64,000 nt of DNA from Aliiroseovarius sp. F47248L (GCF_023016085.1 NZ_JALKBF010000001.1:682001-746000); one strand, 5' to 3'; positions 1 to 7,935 are shown, counted from the first letter of the stretch. Numbers and translations are program-made. Notes: a model not told the origin generated them from the sequence alone.

Positions 1-189
1 TATGGTGGCTACTGCGCTTATGCAATGAGCCAGGGGCAGATTGCACCTACCGTGCCCGAAGCCTGGACGATTTATGACGGTCGGCTGTATCTGAATTTCA
101 GCCTTGGCGTGCGCGAATTGTGGTTGGCGGATGTTCCCGGCTTTATCGCCAAAGCGGATTCGTTCTGGCCGGGTGTGCTGAGCGAGTAA
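1..189 (+). CDS. YHS domain-containing protein, C-terminal end (partial)
   Basis: The window opens inside this gene; only the last 62 residues and the TAA stop are present. The visible part contains YCAYAMSQGQ, then a WTIYDGRLYLN stretch and PGFIAKADSFWP near the end. That pattern is typical of small exported YHS-domain proteins of alphaproteobacteria, in which the domain is thought to bind metal. The start, signal peptide and upstream context lie outside the window. A strong intrinsic terminator follows at 325-357, after about 135 bases of non-coding sequence. Confidence 0.75.
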   Translation, partial: YGGYCAYAMSQGQIAPTVPEAWTIYDGRLYLNFSLGVRELWLADVPGFIAKADSFWPGVLSE

Positions 190-230
190 GGCTCGGCTTC
201 CCGGCCGAGAGTTCACAAGTTCTTTACAAT

Positions 231-357
231 CCCTTCCCAAAACTGGGTTTGCACATATTTGTTTAACGAGAGCGGGCTGTGGAACGCCCGATTTCTCATT
301 TCACTGTCCCTCGTTCCACCAACTTGCGCCCGGCCTTTTGGTTTCGGGCGCATTTTT
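231..357 (+). ncRNA. Possible small structured RNA in the intergenic space (speculative)
   Basis: The space between the YHS gene and the next gene has more pairing than a plain 3' tail needs. GTGGAACG at 279-286 is perfectly complementary to CGTTCCAC at 312-319, and a strong terminator hairpin follows. A TACAAT box lies at 225-230, but no good -35 element is seen at the right distance. It could equally be the 3' untranslated region of the YHS gene. No known RNA family was recognised. Confidence 0.2.
325..357 (+). terminator. Rho-independent terminator
   Basis: Perfect 8-bp arms, TGCGCCCG (325-332) and CGGGCGCA (345-352), enclose a 12-base loop and are followed at once by five T residues (353-357). 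It ends transcription from the YHS gene or from a short RNA that may be encoded at about 230-357. Confidence 0.85.
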
Positions 358-415
358 CGTAGCAGTTGTGAGGTGAGGGATTGGAAAGCATCGCACGCTG
401 GCCTATCTGTCATGC

Positions 416-868
416 ATGACGCACAATGATACAGATACCCGCCTGAAATCTATTCTGACCTCGACCCGCGTGATCGGGTTGGTCGGCCTGTCCCATAAGC
501 CGGAACGCGCAAGCCACGGGGTCGCCGCATTTCTGGCCGAAAAAGGATATCGTGTGATTGGTGTCAATCCAGGGCTAGCCGGGCAGGTCATGTTTGGCGA
601 AACGGTTGTGGCGACGGTTGACGAGTTGCCGCCAGAGACTGACATGATTGACCTATTCCGCCGATCAGATGCCGTGGCACCGATTGTGGATGCCGCGCTG
701 AAGGCCTTGCCGGGATTGAAGACCGTTTGGATGCAGTTGGGGGTGGAGAATGCCGAAGCCCGCGCTCAAGCCGAGGCCAAAGGTGTTGTCGTGATCGAAA
801 ATCGTTGCCCCAAGATCGAATATCCACGCCTGTTCGGCGATGCGGCGCTGGATGAATTGGTCGGGTAG
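416..868 (+). CDS. CoA-binding domain protein (YccU type)
   Basis: A 150-residue single-domain protein with a Rossmann-like CoA-binding fold. It shows VGLSHKPERASHGVAAFL near the N-terminus, the GYRVIGVNPG strand-turn, and an IDLFRRSDAVAPIVDAAL helix. This matches the stand-alone CoA_binding_2 family related to the N-terminal domain of succinyl-CoA synthetase alpha. Its biological role is not established. The ATG at 416 is used; the ATG four bases earlier opens a six-codon frame. The stop codon overlaps a perfect 8-bp-arm hairpin (867-885), and an intergenic repeat follows before the convergent hisE. Confidence 0.85.
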   Translation: MTHNDTDTRLKSILTSTRVIGLVGLSHKPERASHGVAAFLAEKGYRVIGVNPGLAGQVMFGETVVATVDELPPETDMIDLFRRSDAVAPIVDAALKALPGLKTVWMQLGVENAEARAQAEAKGVVVIENRCPKIEYPRLFGDAALDELVG

Positions 869-885
869 GCTCACTTCGTGAGCCT
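867..885 (+). other. Hairpin at the 3' end of the CoA-binding gene
   Basis: AGGCTCAC (867-874) and GTGAGCCT (878-885) form a perfect 8-bp stem with a 3-base loop, starting inside the TAG stop codon. There is no T-tract, so it is at most a weak or Rho-assisted terminator, or a 3' stabiliser. Confidence 0.5.
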
Positions 886-947
886 GAAGGGCGCTGCCCC
901 TCGCGGCGGGGGGCCGCTCACCCCGGGTATTTTTGGCCAGAAGAAAC
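886..947. repeat. Intergenic repeat, copy 1 of 3
   Basis: A structured element with a GC-rich part (GGGCGCTGCCCC and nearby) followed by CACCCCGGGTATTTTTGGCC and AGAAGAAAC. It matches copies at 41626-41691 and 58045-58112. Read on the minus strand it begins 5 bases after the TGA stop of hisE (953-955). This is the most diverged of the three copies. Confidence 0.85.
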
Positions 948-952
948 AGAGG

Positions 953-1267
953 TCAGTCGGTGCGAGCGGCTTTTTCCGCGATGCCGGACGTGCCGTCGCG
1001 ACGTTCGAGTTCTGCCAGTACGTCGGCAAAAGGAATGTCGCGGGCGGTGAGCATGACTAGCAGGTGGTAGAGGACATCGGCGGCTTCGGCGGTCAGGTTT
1101 TCGCGGTCGTCTTTGACGGCGGCGATGATGGCCTCAACGGCCTCTTCCCCAAATTTTTCAGCACATTTTTCCGGGCCTTTCGACAGCAGTTTTGCGGTCC
1201 AAGAGGTTTTGGGATCGGCGCTTTTGCGCGCCTCGATCGTGGCGGCGAGGTGGGTGAGAATGCTCAT
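953..1267 (-). CDS. hisE: Phosphoribosyl-ATP pyrophosphatase
   Basis: This cytoplasmic enzyme carries out the second step of histidine biosynthesis, hydrolysing PR-ATP to PR-AMP and pyrophosphate. The 104-residue protein is all-alpha, with the MazG-like metal-binding motif [11 protein letters not shown] and a second acidic helix around [13 protein letters not shown]. The length is normal for a stand-alone HisE; the HisI partner is not in this window. The ATG overlaps the end of hisF by 4 bases, which points to translational coupling in a hisF-hisE unit. The intergenic repeat lies 5 bases after the stop codon. Confidence 0.95.
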   Translation of the reverse strand: MSILTHLAATIEARKSADPKTSWTAKLLSKGPEKCAEKFGEEAVEAIIAAVKDDRENLTAEAADVLYHLLVMLTARDIPFADVLAELERRDGTSGIAEKAARTD

Positions 1268-2043
1268 GTCAACCTCATCGGGATGCCCGCGGCGGCCATG
1301 TGTTCCTTGGCCTCGCGGATGGTGTAGTCGCCGAAATGGAAAATGGACGCTGCCAGCACGGCGCTTGCGCCGCCTTCGGTCACACCTTCGACGAGGTGAT
1401 CGAGCGTGCCCACGCCGCCGCTTGCGATGACGGGCACGTGCACCGCGTCCGAGATCGCGCGGGTTAGGGGGAGGTTGAAACCTGCGCGGGTGCCGTCACG
1501 GTCCATCGAGGTCAGAAGGATCTCGCCCGCGCCCTTGGCTTCCATCAGCTCGGCGAACGCGACCGCGTCGATCGGGTCGCCGTTCGCGTCCAGCGCGGGT
1601 TTGCGGCCCCCATGGGTGAAGATACCCCATTTGCCCGGCGCAACGGTCTTGGCGTCGATAGCCACCACGATGCACTGGCTGCCGAACCGATCAGCCGCCC
1701 GCGCAATCACGTCCGGGTCAGCGACGGCGGCCGAGTTGAAGCTGACCTTATCGGCACCAGCCAATAGCAGATCGCGGACGTCTTCGGGGCTGCGCACGCC
1801 GCCGCCAATGGTCAGCGGCATGAAACACTGCTCTGCCGTGCGCGTCGCAAGGTCATACATCGTGCCGCGGTTTTCATGGGTCGCCTTGATGTCGAGGAAG
1901 CAGAGTTCATCGGCCCCGGCGGCATCATAGGCGCGCGCCTGTTCCACAGGGTCGCCCGCGTCGATTAGATCGACGAAGTTGACACCTTTCACCGTGCGGC
2001 CCTCGGCCACGTCGAGGCAAGGTATGATGCGGGTCTTCAGCAT
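1264..2043 (-). CDS. hisF: Imidazole glycerol phosphate synthase, cyclase subunit
   Basis: HisF uses ammonia supplied by HisH to convert PRFAR into imidazole glycerol phosphate and AICAR, linking histidine and purine synthesis. The 259-residue (beta/alpha)8 barrel has the catalytic aspartates in [11 protein letters not shown] (first strand) and [11 protein letters not shown] (fifth strand), and the phosphate-binding loops TIGGGVR and VIASGGVG. Length and ends are typical. It lies upstream of hisE with a 4-base overlap. It is separated from hisA by a DUF302 gene on the opposite strand, so it probably has its own promoter at about 2044-2140. Confidence 0.97.
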   Translation of the reverse strand: MLKTRIIPCLDVAEGRTVKGVNFVDLIDAGDPVEQARAYDAAGADELCFLDIKATHENRGTMYDLATRTAEQCFMPLTIGGGVRSPEDVRDLLLAGADKVSFNSAAVADPDVIARAADRFGSQCIVVAIDAKTVAPGKWGIFTHGGRKPALDANGDPIDAVAFAELMEAKGAGEILLTSMDRDGTRAGFNLPLTRAISDAVHVPVIASGGVGTLDHLVEGVTEGGASAVLAASIFHFGDYTIREAKEHMAAAGIPMRLT

Positions 2044-2144
2044 TTTCTGCGCGGTCCTTGGCTGATCACGGTTTGTTTTATTTGTTCAAGCCCCAACTGG
2101 CCAGAGCATTGTCGCATTCGAACCTGATTTAAAGGAATTGCCCC

Positions 2145-2588
2145 ATGATGAAACTCACCCTTGCAACACTTGTGTCGATGGTCGCCCTGCCGGCGATGTC
2201 AGAGATTGTGAAAGTGCCCGCATCCGGCACCGTTCCTGACACGATGGATGCGTTGGAGGCCGCCGTTGGAAACGCAGGTGCAACCGTATTCGCGCGCGTC
2301 GATCATGCTGGCGGCGCTGCGTCGGTGGATATGGAGCTTGGGGCCTCGCAGCTTCTGGTGTTTGGAAACCCCAAACTTGGCACGCCGGCGATGCAGGATG
2401 ACCCGCTGGCCGGATTGATGCTGCCGCTGCGGGTGCTGGTGTATGAGGATGCCGATGGCGCGGTCTGGCTAGCCTATGAAGCGCCCGCCGACATGCTGGG
2501 GGAGTTCGGCATCGCAGGTGACGCACCCTATGTCGGCATGATGGAGGGTGCGCTGGACAAGCTGACCGCGGCTGCTGCGGGCGGTTAG
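2145..2588 (+). CDS. Exported DUF302 domain protein
   Basis: A 147-residue protein with a short signal peptide ([19 protein letters not shown]) and one DUF302 domain. Family features are the [13 protein letters not shown] helix, [22 protein letters not shown] and the [12 protein letters not shown] strand. DUF302 proteins are small periplasmic proteins of uncertain function. The gene sits on the plus strand between hisF and hisA. Its stop overlaps the 3' end of hisA by 4 bases in a tail-to-tail arrangement. Nothing in the sequence ties it to histidine metabolism. Confidence 0.88.
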   Translation: MMKLTLATLVSMVALPAMSEIVKVPASGTVPDTMDALEAAVGNAGATVFARVDHAGGAASVDMELGASQLLVFGNPKLGTPAMQDDPLAGLMLPLRVLVYEDADGAVWLAYEAPADMLGEFGIAGDAPYVGMMEGALDKLTAAAAGG

Positions 2589-3301
2589 AGTGCGGCCAGG
2601 GCGTCCCTCAGGTCAATGGCCCCGTCATAAAGCGCCCGGCCCGAGATTGCACCGTTCAGTGATGCGCCACAATCGCGCAAGGCAATGAGGTCAGCCAGAG
2701 AGCTGACGCCGCCACTTGCGATCACCGGGATTGAAACCGCGCGGGCGAGGGCGGCGGTGGCTTCCACATTCGGGCCTTGCATCGCGCCGTCGCGGTTGAT
2801 GTCGGTATAGATGATGGCCGCGACGCCAGCGTCCTCGAACGATTTGGCAAGGTCGGTGACCATTACGTCGGTTTCCTCGGCCCAGCCCTTGGTGGCAACG
2901 CGACCGTTGCGCGCATCGATCCCCACGGCAACCTTGCCGGGAAAGGCGCGCGCGGCTTCGCGCACGAGGTCCGGGTTTTCGACGGCCACCGTGCCGAGGA
3001 TGACACGCGACAAGCCCTTTTCAATCCAGCCTTCGATGGTCGCCATGTCTCGGATGCCGCCGCCCAGCTGGGCGGGGACGTCGATGGCGGCAAGGATCGC
3101 TTCGACCGCAGCGCCGTTCACCGGTTCACCTGCGAAGGCGCCGTTCAGATCGACGAGGTGAATCCACTCGCAGCCCGCATCCTGAAATGCCCGCGCCTGA
3201 GCCGCCGGGTCGTCGTTAAAGACGGTGGCCGCCTCCATCTCGCCGCGCAAAAGGCGCACGCATTGGCCGTCTTTCAGGTCGATGGCGGGATAAAGGATCA
3301 T
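2585..3301 (-). CDS. hisA: Phosphoribosylformimino-AICAR ribotide isomerase
   Basis: HisA isomerises ProFAR to PRFAR, the substrate of HisHF. The 238-residue (beta/alpha)8 barrel shows the catalytic aspartate in [14 protein letters not shown], the second catalytic aspartate in [10 protein letters not shown], and the phosphate-binding segments LGGGIRD and VIASGGVSS. It is homologous to HisF through an old half-barrel duplication. It is flanked on both sides by small exported-protein genes on the opposite strand (DUF302 and DUF2147), which breaks the usual continuous his operon. Confidence 0.97.
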   Translation of the reverse strand: MILYPAIDLKDGQCVRLLRGEMEAATVFNDDPAAQARAFQDAGCEWIHLVDLNGAFAGEPVNGAAVEAILAAIDVPAQLGGGIRDMATIEGWIEKGLSRVILGTVAVENPDLVREAARAFPGKVAVGIDARNGRVATKGWAEETDVMVTDLAKSFEDAGVAAIIYTDINRDGAMQGPNVEATAALARAVSIPVIASGGVSSLADLIALRDCGASLNGAISGRALYDGAIDLRDALAAL

Positions 3302-3438
3302 GGTAGGCTCCGATGTTTGGTGCTTTTGGTGCTTTTTGCATGGAAGTCGCGGCTTGCCAAGCCGCCCCTCCCGTCACGTCACACTTGCCATGAACGGTTT
3401 CTCGGGGTCAGGATATTTCCAGATTCAGGGAGGAATGA

Positions 3439-3822
3439 ATGAAACGTATGTTAATGGCGCTTGCGCTGAGTGTTGGTATGGCAGCCCCCGCCTTTGCGGA
3501 TGCCGTGGAAGGCGTGTGGAAAACGCAGGTGGATGACGGGAATTACGCACATGTCACGATGTCGAAATGCGGGTCCGCGATCTGTGGTGTGATTTCCAAG
3601 GCCTTCAACGCAGACGGGCCGATCAAGTCCGACAATATCGGCAAGCGGCTGGTCTGGGACATGCAGCCGAATAGTGGCGGCAAGTATTCCGGTGGCAAGA
3701 TTTGGCAGCCTTCAACCGGCAAGGTCTTCAAGTCCAAGATGACGCTGTCCGGCAACAGCCTGAAGGTTGAAGGCTGCGTGGCGGTGTTCTGCAAGAAACA
3801 AACCTGGTCACGGGTGAAGTAA
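3439..3822 (+). CDS. Exported DUF2147 family protein
   Basis: A 127-residue protein with a clear signal peptide (MKRMLMALALSVGMAAPAFA). The mature part starts DAVEGVWKTQVDDGNYAHV, as expected of DUF2147, a small beta-barrel lipocalin-like family. Cysteines in SKCGSAICGVIS and EGCVAVFCKK could form disulfides in the periplasm. The function is unknown. The start is set by an excellent ribosome-binding site (GGGAGGAATGA); an ATG four bases upstream opens another frame that lacks these features. It is followed by a strong terminator at 3845-3866 and is convergent with hisH. Confidence 0.88.
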   Translation: MKRMLMALALSVGMAAPAFADAVEGVWKTQVDDGNYAHVTMSKCGSAICGVISKAFNADGPIKSDNIGKRLVWDMQPNSGGKYSGGKIWQPSTGKVFKSKMTLSGNSLKVEGCVAVFCKKQTWSRVK

Positions 3823-3844
3823 GCGAATTGAAACAGGACGAGGA

Positions 3845-3866
3845 GGGCGCTGTTTCAGCGCCCTTT
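3845..3866 (+). terminator. Intrinsic terminator after the DUF2147 gene
   Basis: GGGCGCT (3845-3851) and AGCGCCC (3857-3863) form a 7-bp stem with a 5-base loop, followed by TTTCTTCT. It ends only 4 bases before the hisH stop, so it separates two convergent genes. Confidence 0.85.
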
Positions 3867-3869
3867 CTT

Positions 3870-4508
3870 CTATGGTTTCCAGCTTAGAAAATTGGCGATC
3901 ATCCGAAGCCCGGCCGACTGGCTTTTTTCCGGGTGGAACTGCATTCCAATCAGGTTGTCGCGGCCCACAATGGCCGTGATGTCGCCTGCGTAGTCGCAGT
4001 GCGCCAGCCGATGCGTGATATCATCCACCACGAAATGATAGGAGTGCACGAAATAGGCGTGGTCGCCCGTTTTGACACCCTCCAGCACCGGATGTTCGTG
4101 GTCGATCACCAGATCATTCCAGCCCATATGGGGCACTTTCAGCTTCGGGTCTGACGGGGTGATCTTGCGCACATGGCCCTTGATCCAGTCAAACCCGCTC
4201 GTGTCCTGATATTCGTGACTGACCGTGGCCAGCATTTGCATGCCGACGCAAATTCCCATGAAGGGACGAGCTTGCCGTATCACCGCCTCTTCCAACGCTT
4301 CGTAGATGCCGCGATGGTCCGACAGTTGCTGGCGGCAGGCCGGAAACGCCCCGTCGCCGGGCAGAACGATGCGGTCGGCGCGGGCCACGTCTTCGGGGCG
4401 GGTGGTGACGATCACCTTGCCCGCGTGGGTCTCTGCCGCCATACGCTGAAACGCTTTTTCGGCCGAGTGCAGGTTGCCGCTGTCATAGTCGATGATCACG
4501 GTCAGCAT
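3870..4508 (-). CDS. hisH: Imidazole glycerol phosphate synthase, glutaminase subunit
   Basis: A class I glutamine amidotransferase that releases ammonia from glutamine and channels it to HisF. The 212-residue protein has the nucleophile cysteine in MGICVGMQML, the oxyanion region VLPGDGAFPAC, and the His-Glu pair in MQFHPEKSQSAG near the C-terminus. It lies 24 bases downstream of hisB on the same strand, so hisB-hisH are probably co-transcribed. Confidence 0.96.
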   Translation of the reverse strand: MLTVIIDYDSGNLHSAEKAFQRMAAETHAGKVIVTTRPEDVARADRIVLPGDGAFPACRQQLSDHRGIYEALEEAVIRQARPFMGICVGMQMLATVSHEYQDTSGFDWIKGHVRKITPSDPKLKVPHMGWNDLVIDHEHPVLEGVKTGDHAYFVHSYHFVVDDITHRLAHCDYAGDITAIVGRDNLIGMQFHPEKSQSAGLRMIANFLSWKP

Positions 4509-4532
4509 GGGATGCTCCGGGGATATAGCGGC

Positions 4533-5120
4533 TTAAAGCGCGCCTTTGGTCGAAGGAATTGCGTCCGCTTTGCGCGGATCAGTTTCTACAGCCAAACGCA
4601 ACGCACGGGCGACGGCCTTGAAGCCTGCCTCGGCCACGTGGTGGGCGTTGAAGCCGTGCAACTGGTCCACATGCAGCGTGATGCCGCCATGGGTCGCCAG
4701 CGCCTGAAAGAACTCGCGCACCAACTCGGTGTCGAACGTGCCGATCTTCGGGGCGGCGAACTCCATGTTCCACACCAGATAAGGGCGTCCCGACAGGTCG
4801 AGTGCTGCCCGCACCTGTGCGTCGTCCATCGGCAGGTGGCATTCGCCATAGCGACGGATGCCCTTCTTGTCACCAAGCGCCTGCGTCAGAGCTTGCCCCA
4901 GCGCGATGCCGGTGTCTTCGACCGTGTGGTGGTCGTCGATGTGCAGATCGCCCTTGGCACGCACAGTTAAGTCGATCAGTGAATGGCGCGAGAGCTGGTC
5001 CAGCATGTGATCAAAGAATCCCACGCCAGTCTGGTTATCGTAAGCGCCGGTTCCGTCGAGGTTGACCTCGACCGAAATCTCGGTTTCCGCAGTCTTGCGG
5101 GTGATTTTTGCGCGCCGCAT
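4533..5120 (-). CDS. hisB: Imidazoleglycerol-phosphate dehydratase
   Basis: This manganese enzyme dehydrates imidazole glycerol phosphate to imidazole acetol phosphate. The 195-residue protein is the stand-alone type, without the HAD phosphatase domain of E. coli HisB. The two metal-binding repeats are visible: [17 protein letters not shown] and [18 protein letters not shown], with [15 protein letters not shown] before them. It is the first his gene on the minus strand here, and a promoter is expected in 5121-5211. Confidence 0.96.
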   Translation of the reverse strand: MRRAKITRKTAETEISVEVNLDGTGAYDNQTGVGFFDHMLDQLSRHSLIDLTVRAKGDLHIDDHHTVEDTGIALGQALTQALGDKKGIRRYGECHLPMDDAQVRAALDLSGRPYLVWNMEFAAPKIGTFDTELVREFFQALATHGGITLHVDQLHGFNAHHVAEAGFKAVARALRLAVETDPRKADAIPSTKGAL

Positions 5121-5211
5121 TCAGGTCGTCCTTTTTCTGTCTGCGCCCCTTATAGGCGCGCAGTTCTGCGCGGGGAAGGTAGCAAATTCCAACCCCATCG
5201 GGGTGTGGCAA

Positions 5212-5928
5212 TCACGCGGCTTGTGACAGCATGAAATCATGTGGGCAGAGCGAGATTAGATGGCTCAAATCATCGCGCCCCATATAGGTCATGAAACCCT
5301 TCAAAGCCGTATTGCTGCCTTTGGGATACCAGGCCAGAGCGCCAGGATCGGTGTGCATATACCCTTCACGTTCGGCCAGCCCACGAAAGGCATAGCGTTC
5401 GGGCATGAAGCCAAAGATATGGTCGGGCGACCAGCGCAGCACGCAGGTGGCCAGCGCAAACCGCGCCAGCAGTCCAGGTAATCCGGTGCCGCGATAGCGG
5501 TCATCGCCTTTCACCCACAGTTCGCCGTGGTAGACCGTTTTTCCCCTGATACGTTTTGCACCGGGACCCGGCTTGTAGCAGCACCGATCAAGGTCAAGGT
5601 CCAGACCCGTGGGCGGAAAGTCGACAAACCGTTTGTCCAGATAGTCCGACAAGGCCAAACCGCCCAAATCAAACAGACGCATTGCCTGTGTGTGAACCAG
5701 TTCACCGTTTTCGTTCCAGCCAACAATCCAGAAGCCGGTATCTTCGTTCATATCATGGAGTTTTGGATCAAACGGCAGACCCAGTGGCTGGTGTGTGCGA
5801 TGGGTGTTGATGTGGCTTTCGTACAGATCGAAATCTGACCCCATCTCAATCACCATGCCATGTTCGCTGGCCATGTCGAGGATCGCGGTCACATATTGTG
5901 CCCCCGCAAAAGTGTCATGAATGGTCAT
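5212..5928 (-). CDS. GNAT-fold protein of unknown function
   Basis: I do not recognise a characterised homologue. The 238-residue protein looks like a GNAT-fold acyltransferase. A strand pair, GFWIVGWNENGELVHTQAM (about residues 65-83), would match beta2-beta3. RYRGTGLPGLLARF (from Arg144) contains the R-G-x-G-L acetyl-CoA pyrophosphate loop, and FRGLAEREGYMH the late Gly-Tyr turn. The N-terminus is soluble, with no signal peptide. The ribosome-binding site GGGAGA supports the start. Upstream on the same strand is an unusual HTH regulator, with a 10-bp direct repeat in the space between. The substrate is unknown; LuxI-type synthases share this fold, but their conserved residues are not apparent. 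Confidence 0.55.
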   Translation of the reverse strand: MTIHDTFAGAQYVTAILDMASEHGMVIEMGSDFDLYESHINTHRTHQPLGLPFDPKLHDMNEDTGFWIVGWNENGELVHTQAMRLFDLGGLALSDYLDKRFVDFPPTGLDLDLDRCCYKPGPGAKRIRGKTVYHGELWVKGDDRYRGTGLPGLLARFALATCVLRWSPDHIFGFMPERYAFRGLAEREGYMHTDPGALAWYPKGSNTALKGFMTYMGRDDLSHLISLCPHDFMLSQAA

Positions 5929-5979
5929 TTGGGTCTCCCATGTGCTCGTGGTCCAGGGGAATCTTAACCTATGCGGGAA

Positions 5980-6059
5980 ACATTTCGAATCGATTTGCGA
6001 TTTTTCGCGATTTACGGGAAATTAGGCAGAATTATGAGCATAATGTGACACATTTCGAA
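5980..6059. promoter_or_regulatory. 10-bp direct repeat upstream of the GNAT-fold gene
   Basis: ACATTTCGAA occurs at 5980-5989 and again at 6050-6059, exactly 70 bp apart. TTCGAA in each copy is itself a palindrome. An AT-rich segment with repeated GCGATTT lies between. The pair sits just upstream of the GNAT-fold gene (start 5928) and downstream of the regulator gene, where an operator would be expected. Binding by that regulator is inference. Confidence 0.4.
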
Positions 6060-6099
6060 CCTTTTTTCGGCCCGTTGCGACGCGAAGGTAGCCATAAAT

Positions 6100-6984
6100 T
6101 TAGGCCATGTCGGGTGGAATGTCCTTCATAGTTAGATCGGCGTCCATGGCGTCGCGATCCTCGTCACTCAGATTGGCGATCTGCACGTTCCGGGTACGGT
6201 CGATCAGGGTGGCAAGGGCGAACTCGCCATCAGCGAACCGACAGGCCATCGCCAGCCGCTGATAGCTGATGGCCTTCAGCGTGTTGTCTTCGCCATGCCC
6301 GATACGTGTGTGGATGTGATCCAGACGAATGCCCCGCGTGGTTGCGATATCGTGAAATGGTTTTGCCAGTAGATTTGCAAACCCGGGCCCGCCGGGCAGA
6401 TTGGCAATACCCTTGCCAACTGATGACCTGTATTTTTCCCACCCGAACCATGTGGCATAGGATGACTTTTCCCCAACTTCGGTACAGATCCAGTCGCCAT
6501 TGTCCTCGTTATAGCGAAACACCATTAAATAGGGTCGCAGGGGGGCAAGCACAGGGCTTTCAAGTGCGCCTTCCGACCCCGCCCAGGCATGAAAGCCGAA
6601 CTGGATTAGCGGTGAGCCCATATCCCAGATGGCGGTCAGTGGATGTTGCTGCAGGTAGTAGGGCACATCCCCGATCTGCATCCCAAGATAGTAAAGCTCA
6701 TTTACATGCTTGCTTTCGTCGTGCAGCCAGGCGTCACCACGGGCGATCAATTCCTCAGCTTCGCGTAAAGCGTTCTTACCGTCTTCGGTGAGCTGGTACT
6801 GTCTATTGTCAAAGCTAAACAGCTTGCAGCCTTTGTAGCTTTCCAGTGAAGCAATGTGGCGGCGGACGGTTTGCCGGGTGCTGTCAAGCTCGCGAACGGA
6901 TTCGGAAAGGTTCAATGTGCGCGCCAAAGATGCAAAGGAGCGTAGCATCTCAAACAAAAGGGCAGGGCTGCTTCGATTGATCAT
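6100..6984 (-). CDS. HTH regulator with LysR-like N-terminus and atypical sensor region
   Basis: A 294-residue protein. The first 80 or so residues resemble a LysR-type winged helix: LLFEMLRSFASLARTLNLSE, then STRQTVRRHIASLESYKGCK as recognition helix and turn, and an FDNRQYQLTEDGKNALREAE wing. The remainder does not look like the LysR periplasmic-binding fold. It has many aromatic residues (GFHAWAGSEG, PLRPYLMVFRYNEDNGDW, SYATWFGWEKY) and may be PAS-like. The ATG at 6984 is preferred over a TTG at 7023 that has no ribosome-binding site. It lies upstream of the GNAT-fold gene on the same strand and plausibly controls it. Function inferred. Confidence 0.6.
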   Translation of the reverse strand: MINRSSPALLFEMLRSFASLARTLNLSESVRELDSTRQTVRRHIASLESYKGCKLFSFDNRQYQLTEDGKNALREAEELIARGDAWLHDESKHVNELYYLGMQIGDVPYYLQQHPLTAIWDMGSPLIQFGFHAWAGSEGALESPVLAPLRPYLMVFRYNEDNGDWICTEVGEKSSYATWFGWEKYRSSVGKGIANLPGGPGFANLLAKPFHDIATTRGIRLDHIHTRIGHGEDNTLKAISYQRLAMACRFADGEFALATLIDRTRNVQIANLSDEDRDAMDADLTMKDIPPDMA

Positions 6985-7213
6985 TTTTGCACCCAAACCG
7001 CCATCACCAAACTGTTTCCGCAATAGAATTCAAGTTGGCCCAAACAGCCTATTGCAGAAAAAGTCGTTTGGAAATTGTTATTTAGGACCACGGGTAAAGA
7101 AATAATACATCATGGGTGCATTTTTGCAACCGAACCGTGCACGACTCATCACTTGGGTCTCTGGGTGAAACCTGACATTCTCGTTTAACGGGAAGCAATT
7201 AAATGGTGAGAAA

Positions 7214-7576
7214 ATGGTCCATCCAGTCGATGTCCATGTGGGTAAGAAAATCAGAGAAGTCCGTCTGCTGCGCGGTCTCACTCAGGTAAAAGTGGCGGAG
7301 CAGTTGGGGCTTTCGTTTCAACAGCTTCAAAAGTACGAAACGGGATACAATCGTGTCTCGGCCAGCAAAATGTTCGAAATTGCACAGCTCTTGAATGTTC
7401 AACCGGGGTATTTCTTCGAAGGTCTGGCTGAAGCCGGAACGTCAGAAGACGAAGCCATGGATGAACGCACGGCGAAAGCCGCGCAGGCGTTGTCATCAAT
7501 TCAGGACGTAAAGGTGCGCAACCAGATCCAATCTATGATCCACGAACTGGCCAACCGCCAGTCGCTGAGCGCCTGA
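7214..7576 (+). CDS. XRE-family transcriptional regulator
   Basis: A 120-residue protein with an N-terminal Cro/C1 helix-turn-helix (about residues 8-65): VGKKIREVRLLRGLTQVKVA, then LSFQQLQKYETGYNRVSASK. It is followed by a short helical tail (KVRNQIQSMIHELANRQ) that may mediate oligomerisation. Small regulators of this layout are common in Rhodobacterales; targets are unknown. The ATG at 7214 has a GGTGAG ribosome-binding site, and a strong terminator follows at 7623. It is transcribed away from the HTH/GNAT pair, so the two units share the 7024-7213 promoter region. Confidence 0.85.
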   Translation: MVHPVDVHVGKKIREVRLLRGLTQVKVAEQLGLSFQQLQKYETGYNRVSASKMFEIAQLLNVQPGYFFEGLAEAGTSEDEAMDERTAKAAQALSSIQDVKVRNQIQSMIHELANRQSLSA

Positions 7577-7622
7577 ACAAATAGCACTACCTTTCTGAGG
7601 GGGAAGGGACGTGGTGGAAAGG

Positions 7623-7653
7623 GGGACGTGCGATGCGCGTCCCTTTTTCTTTT
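7623..7653 (+). terminator. Intrinsic terminator after the XRE gene
   Basis: GGGACG (7623-7628) pairs with CGTCCC (7638-7643) and is followed by TTTTTCTTTT. It lies 47 bases after the XRE stop codon. Confidence 0.85.
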
Positions 7654-7721
7654 GGTCACGCTTAACCAGACGCCGCTACAGGCACGCCTGTTGTAAGCTT
7701 TATCTGTCCGAGAATTCCCAT

Positions 7722-7796
7722 TGGAGCGGGCGAGGCGATTCGAACGCCCGACCCTAACCTTGGCAAGGTTATGCTCTACCCCTGAGCTACGCCCGC
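7722..7796 (-). tRNA. tRNA-Gly (anticodon GCC), copy 1
   Basis: Read on the minus strand, the gene begins GCGGGCGTAGCTCAGGGGTA and ends in the T-loop GTTCGAATC, the acceptor strand CGCCCGC and an encoded CCA. The anticodon loop CTTGCCAAG gives GCC. Acceptor, D, anticodon and T arms all close. It is 75 bases with CCA. It is identical over its full length to the copy at 7844-7918. Confidence 0.97.
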
Positions 7797-7843
7797 ATCC
7801 TGATGGGTTTGTTCGACTGGGTAAGTCGAACCGGGTAACCGAT

Positions 7844-7918
7844 TGGAGCGGGCGAGGCGATTCGAACGCCCGACCCTAACCTTGGCAAGGTTATGCTCTA
7901 CCCCTGAGCTACGCCCGC
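7844..7918 (-). tRNA. tRNA-Gly (anticodon GCC), copy 2
   Basis: Identical in sequence to the tRNA at 7722-7796 and offset from it by 122 bases, so this is a tandem duplication. It is the upstream member of the pair in the direction of transcription and lies 17 bases from a plausible sigma-70-type promoter at 7936-7964. Both genes encode the CCA end. Confidence 0.97.
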
Positions 7919-7935
7919 ATCCTTCGGTGAGCCGT

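Noticed and set aside
3405..3422. Possible fourth copy of the intergenic repeat (TCAGGATATTTCCAGA)
   Set aside because: Only about 12 bases resemble the core, the GC-rich stem part is absent, and it lies in the leader of the DUF2147 gene rather than next to a stop codon.
5212..5928. LuxI-type autoinducer synthase
   Set aside because: The fold is plausibly GNAT, but the conserved Arg/Phe/Trp pattern of LuxI N-termini is not seen, and no LuxR with an autoinducer domain is adjacent.
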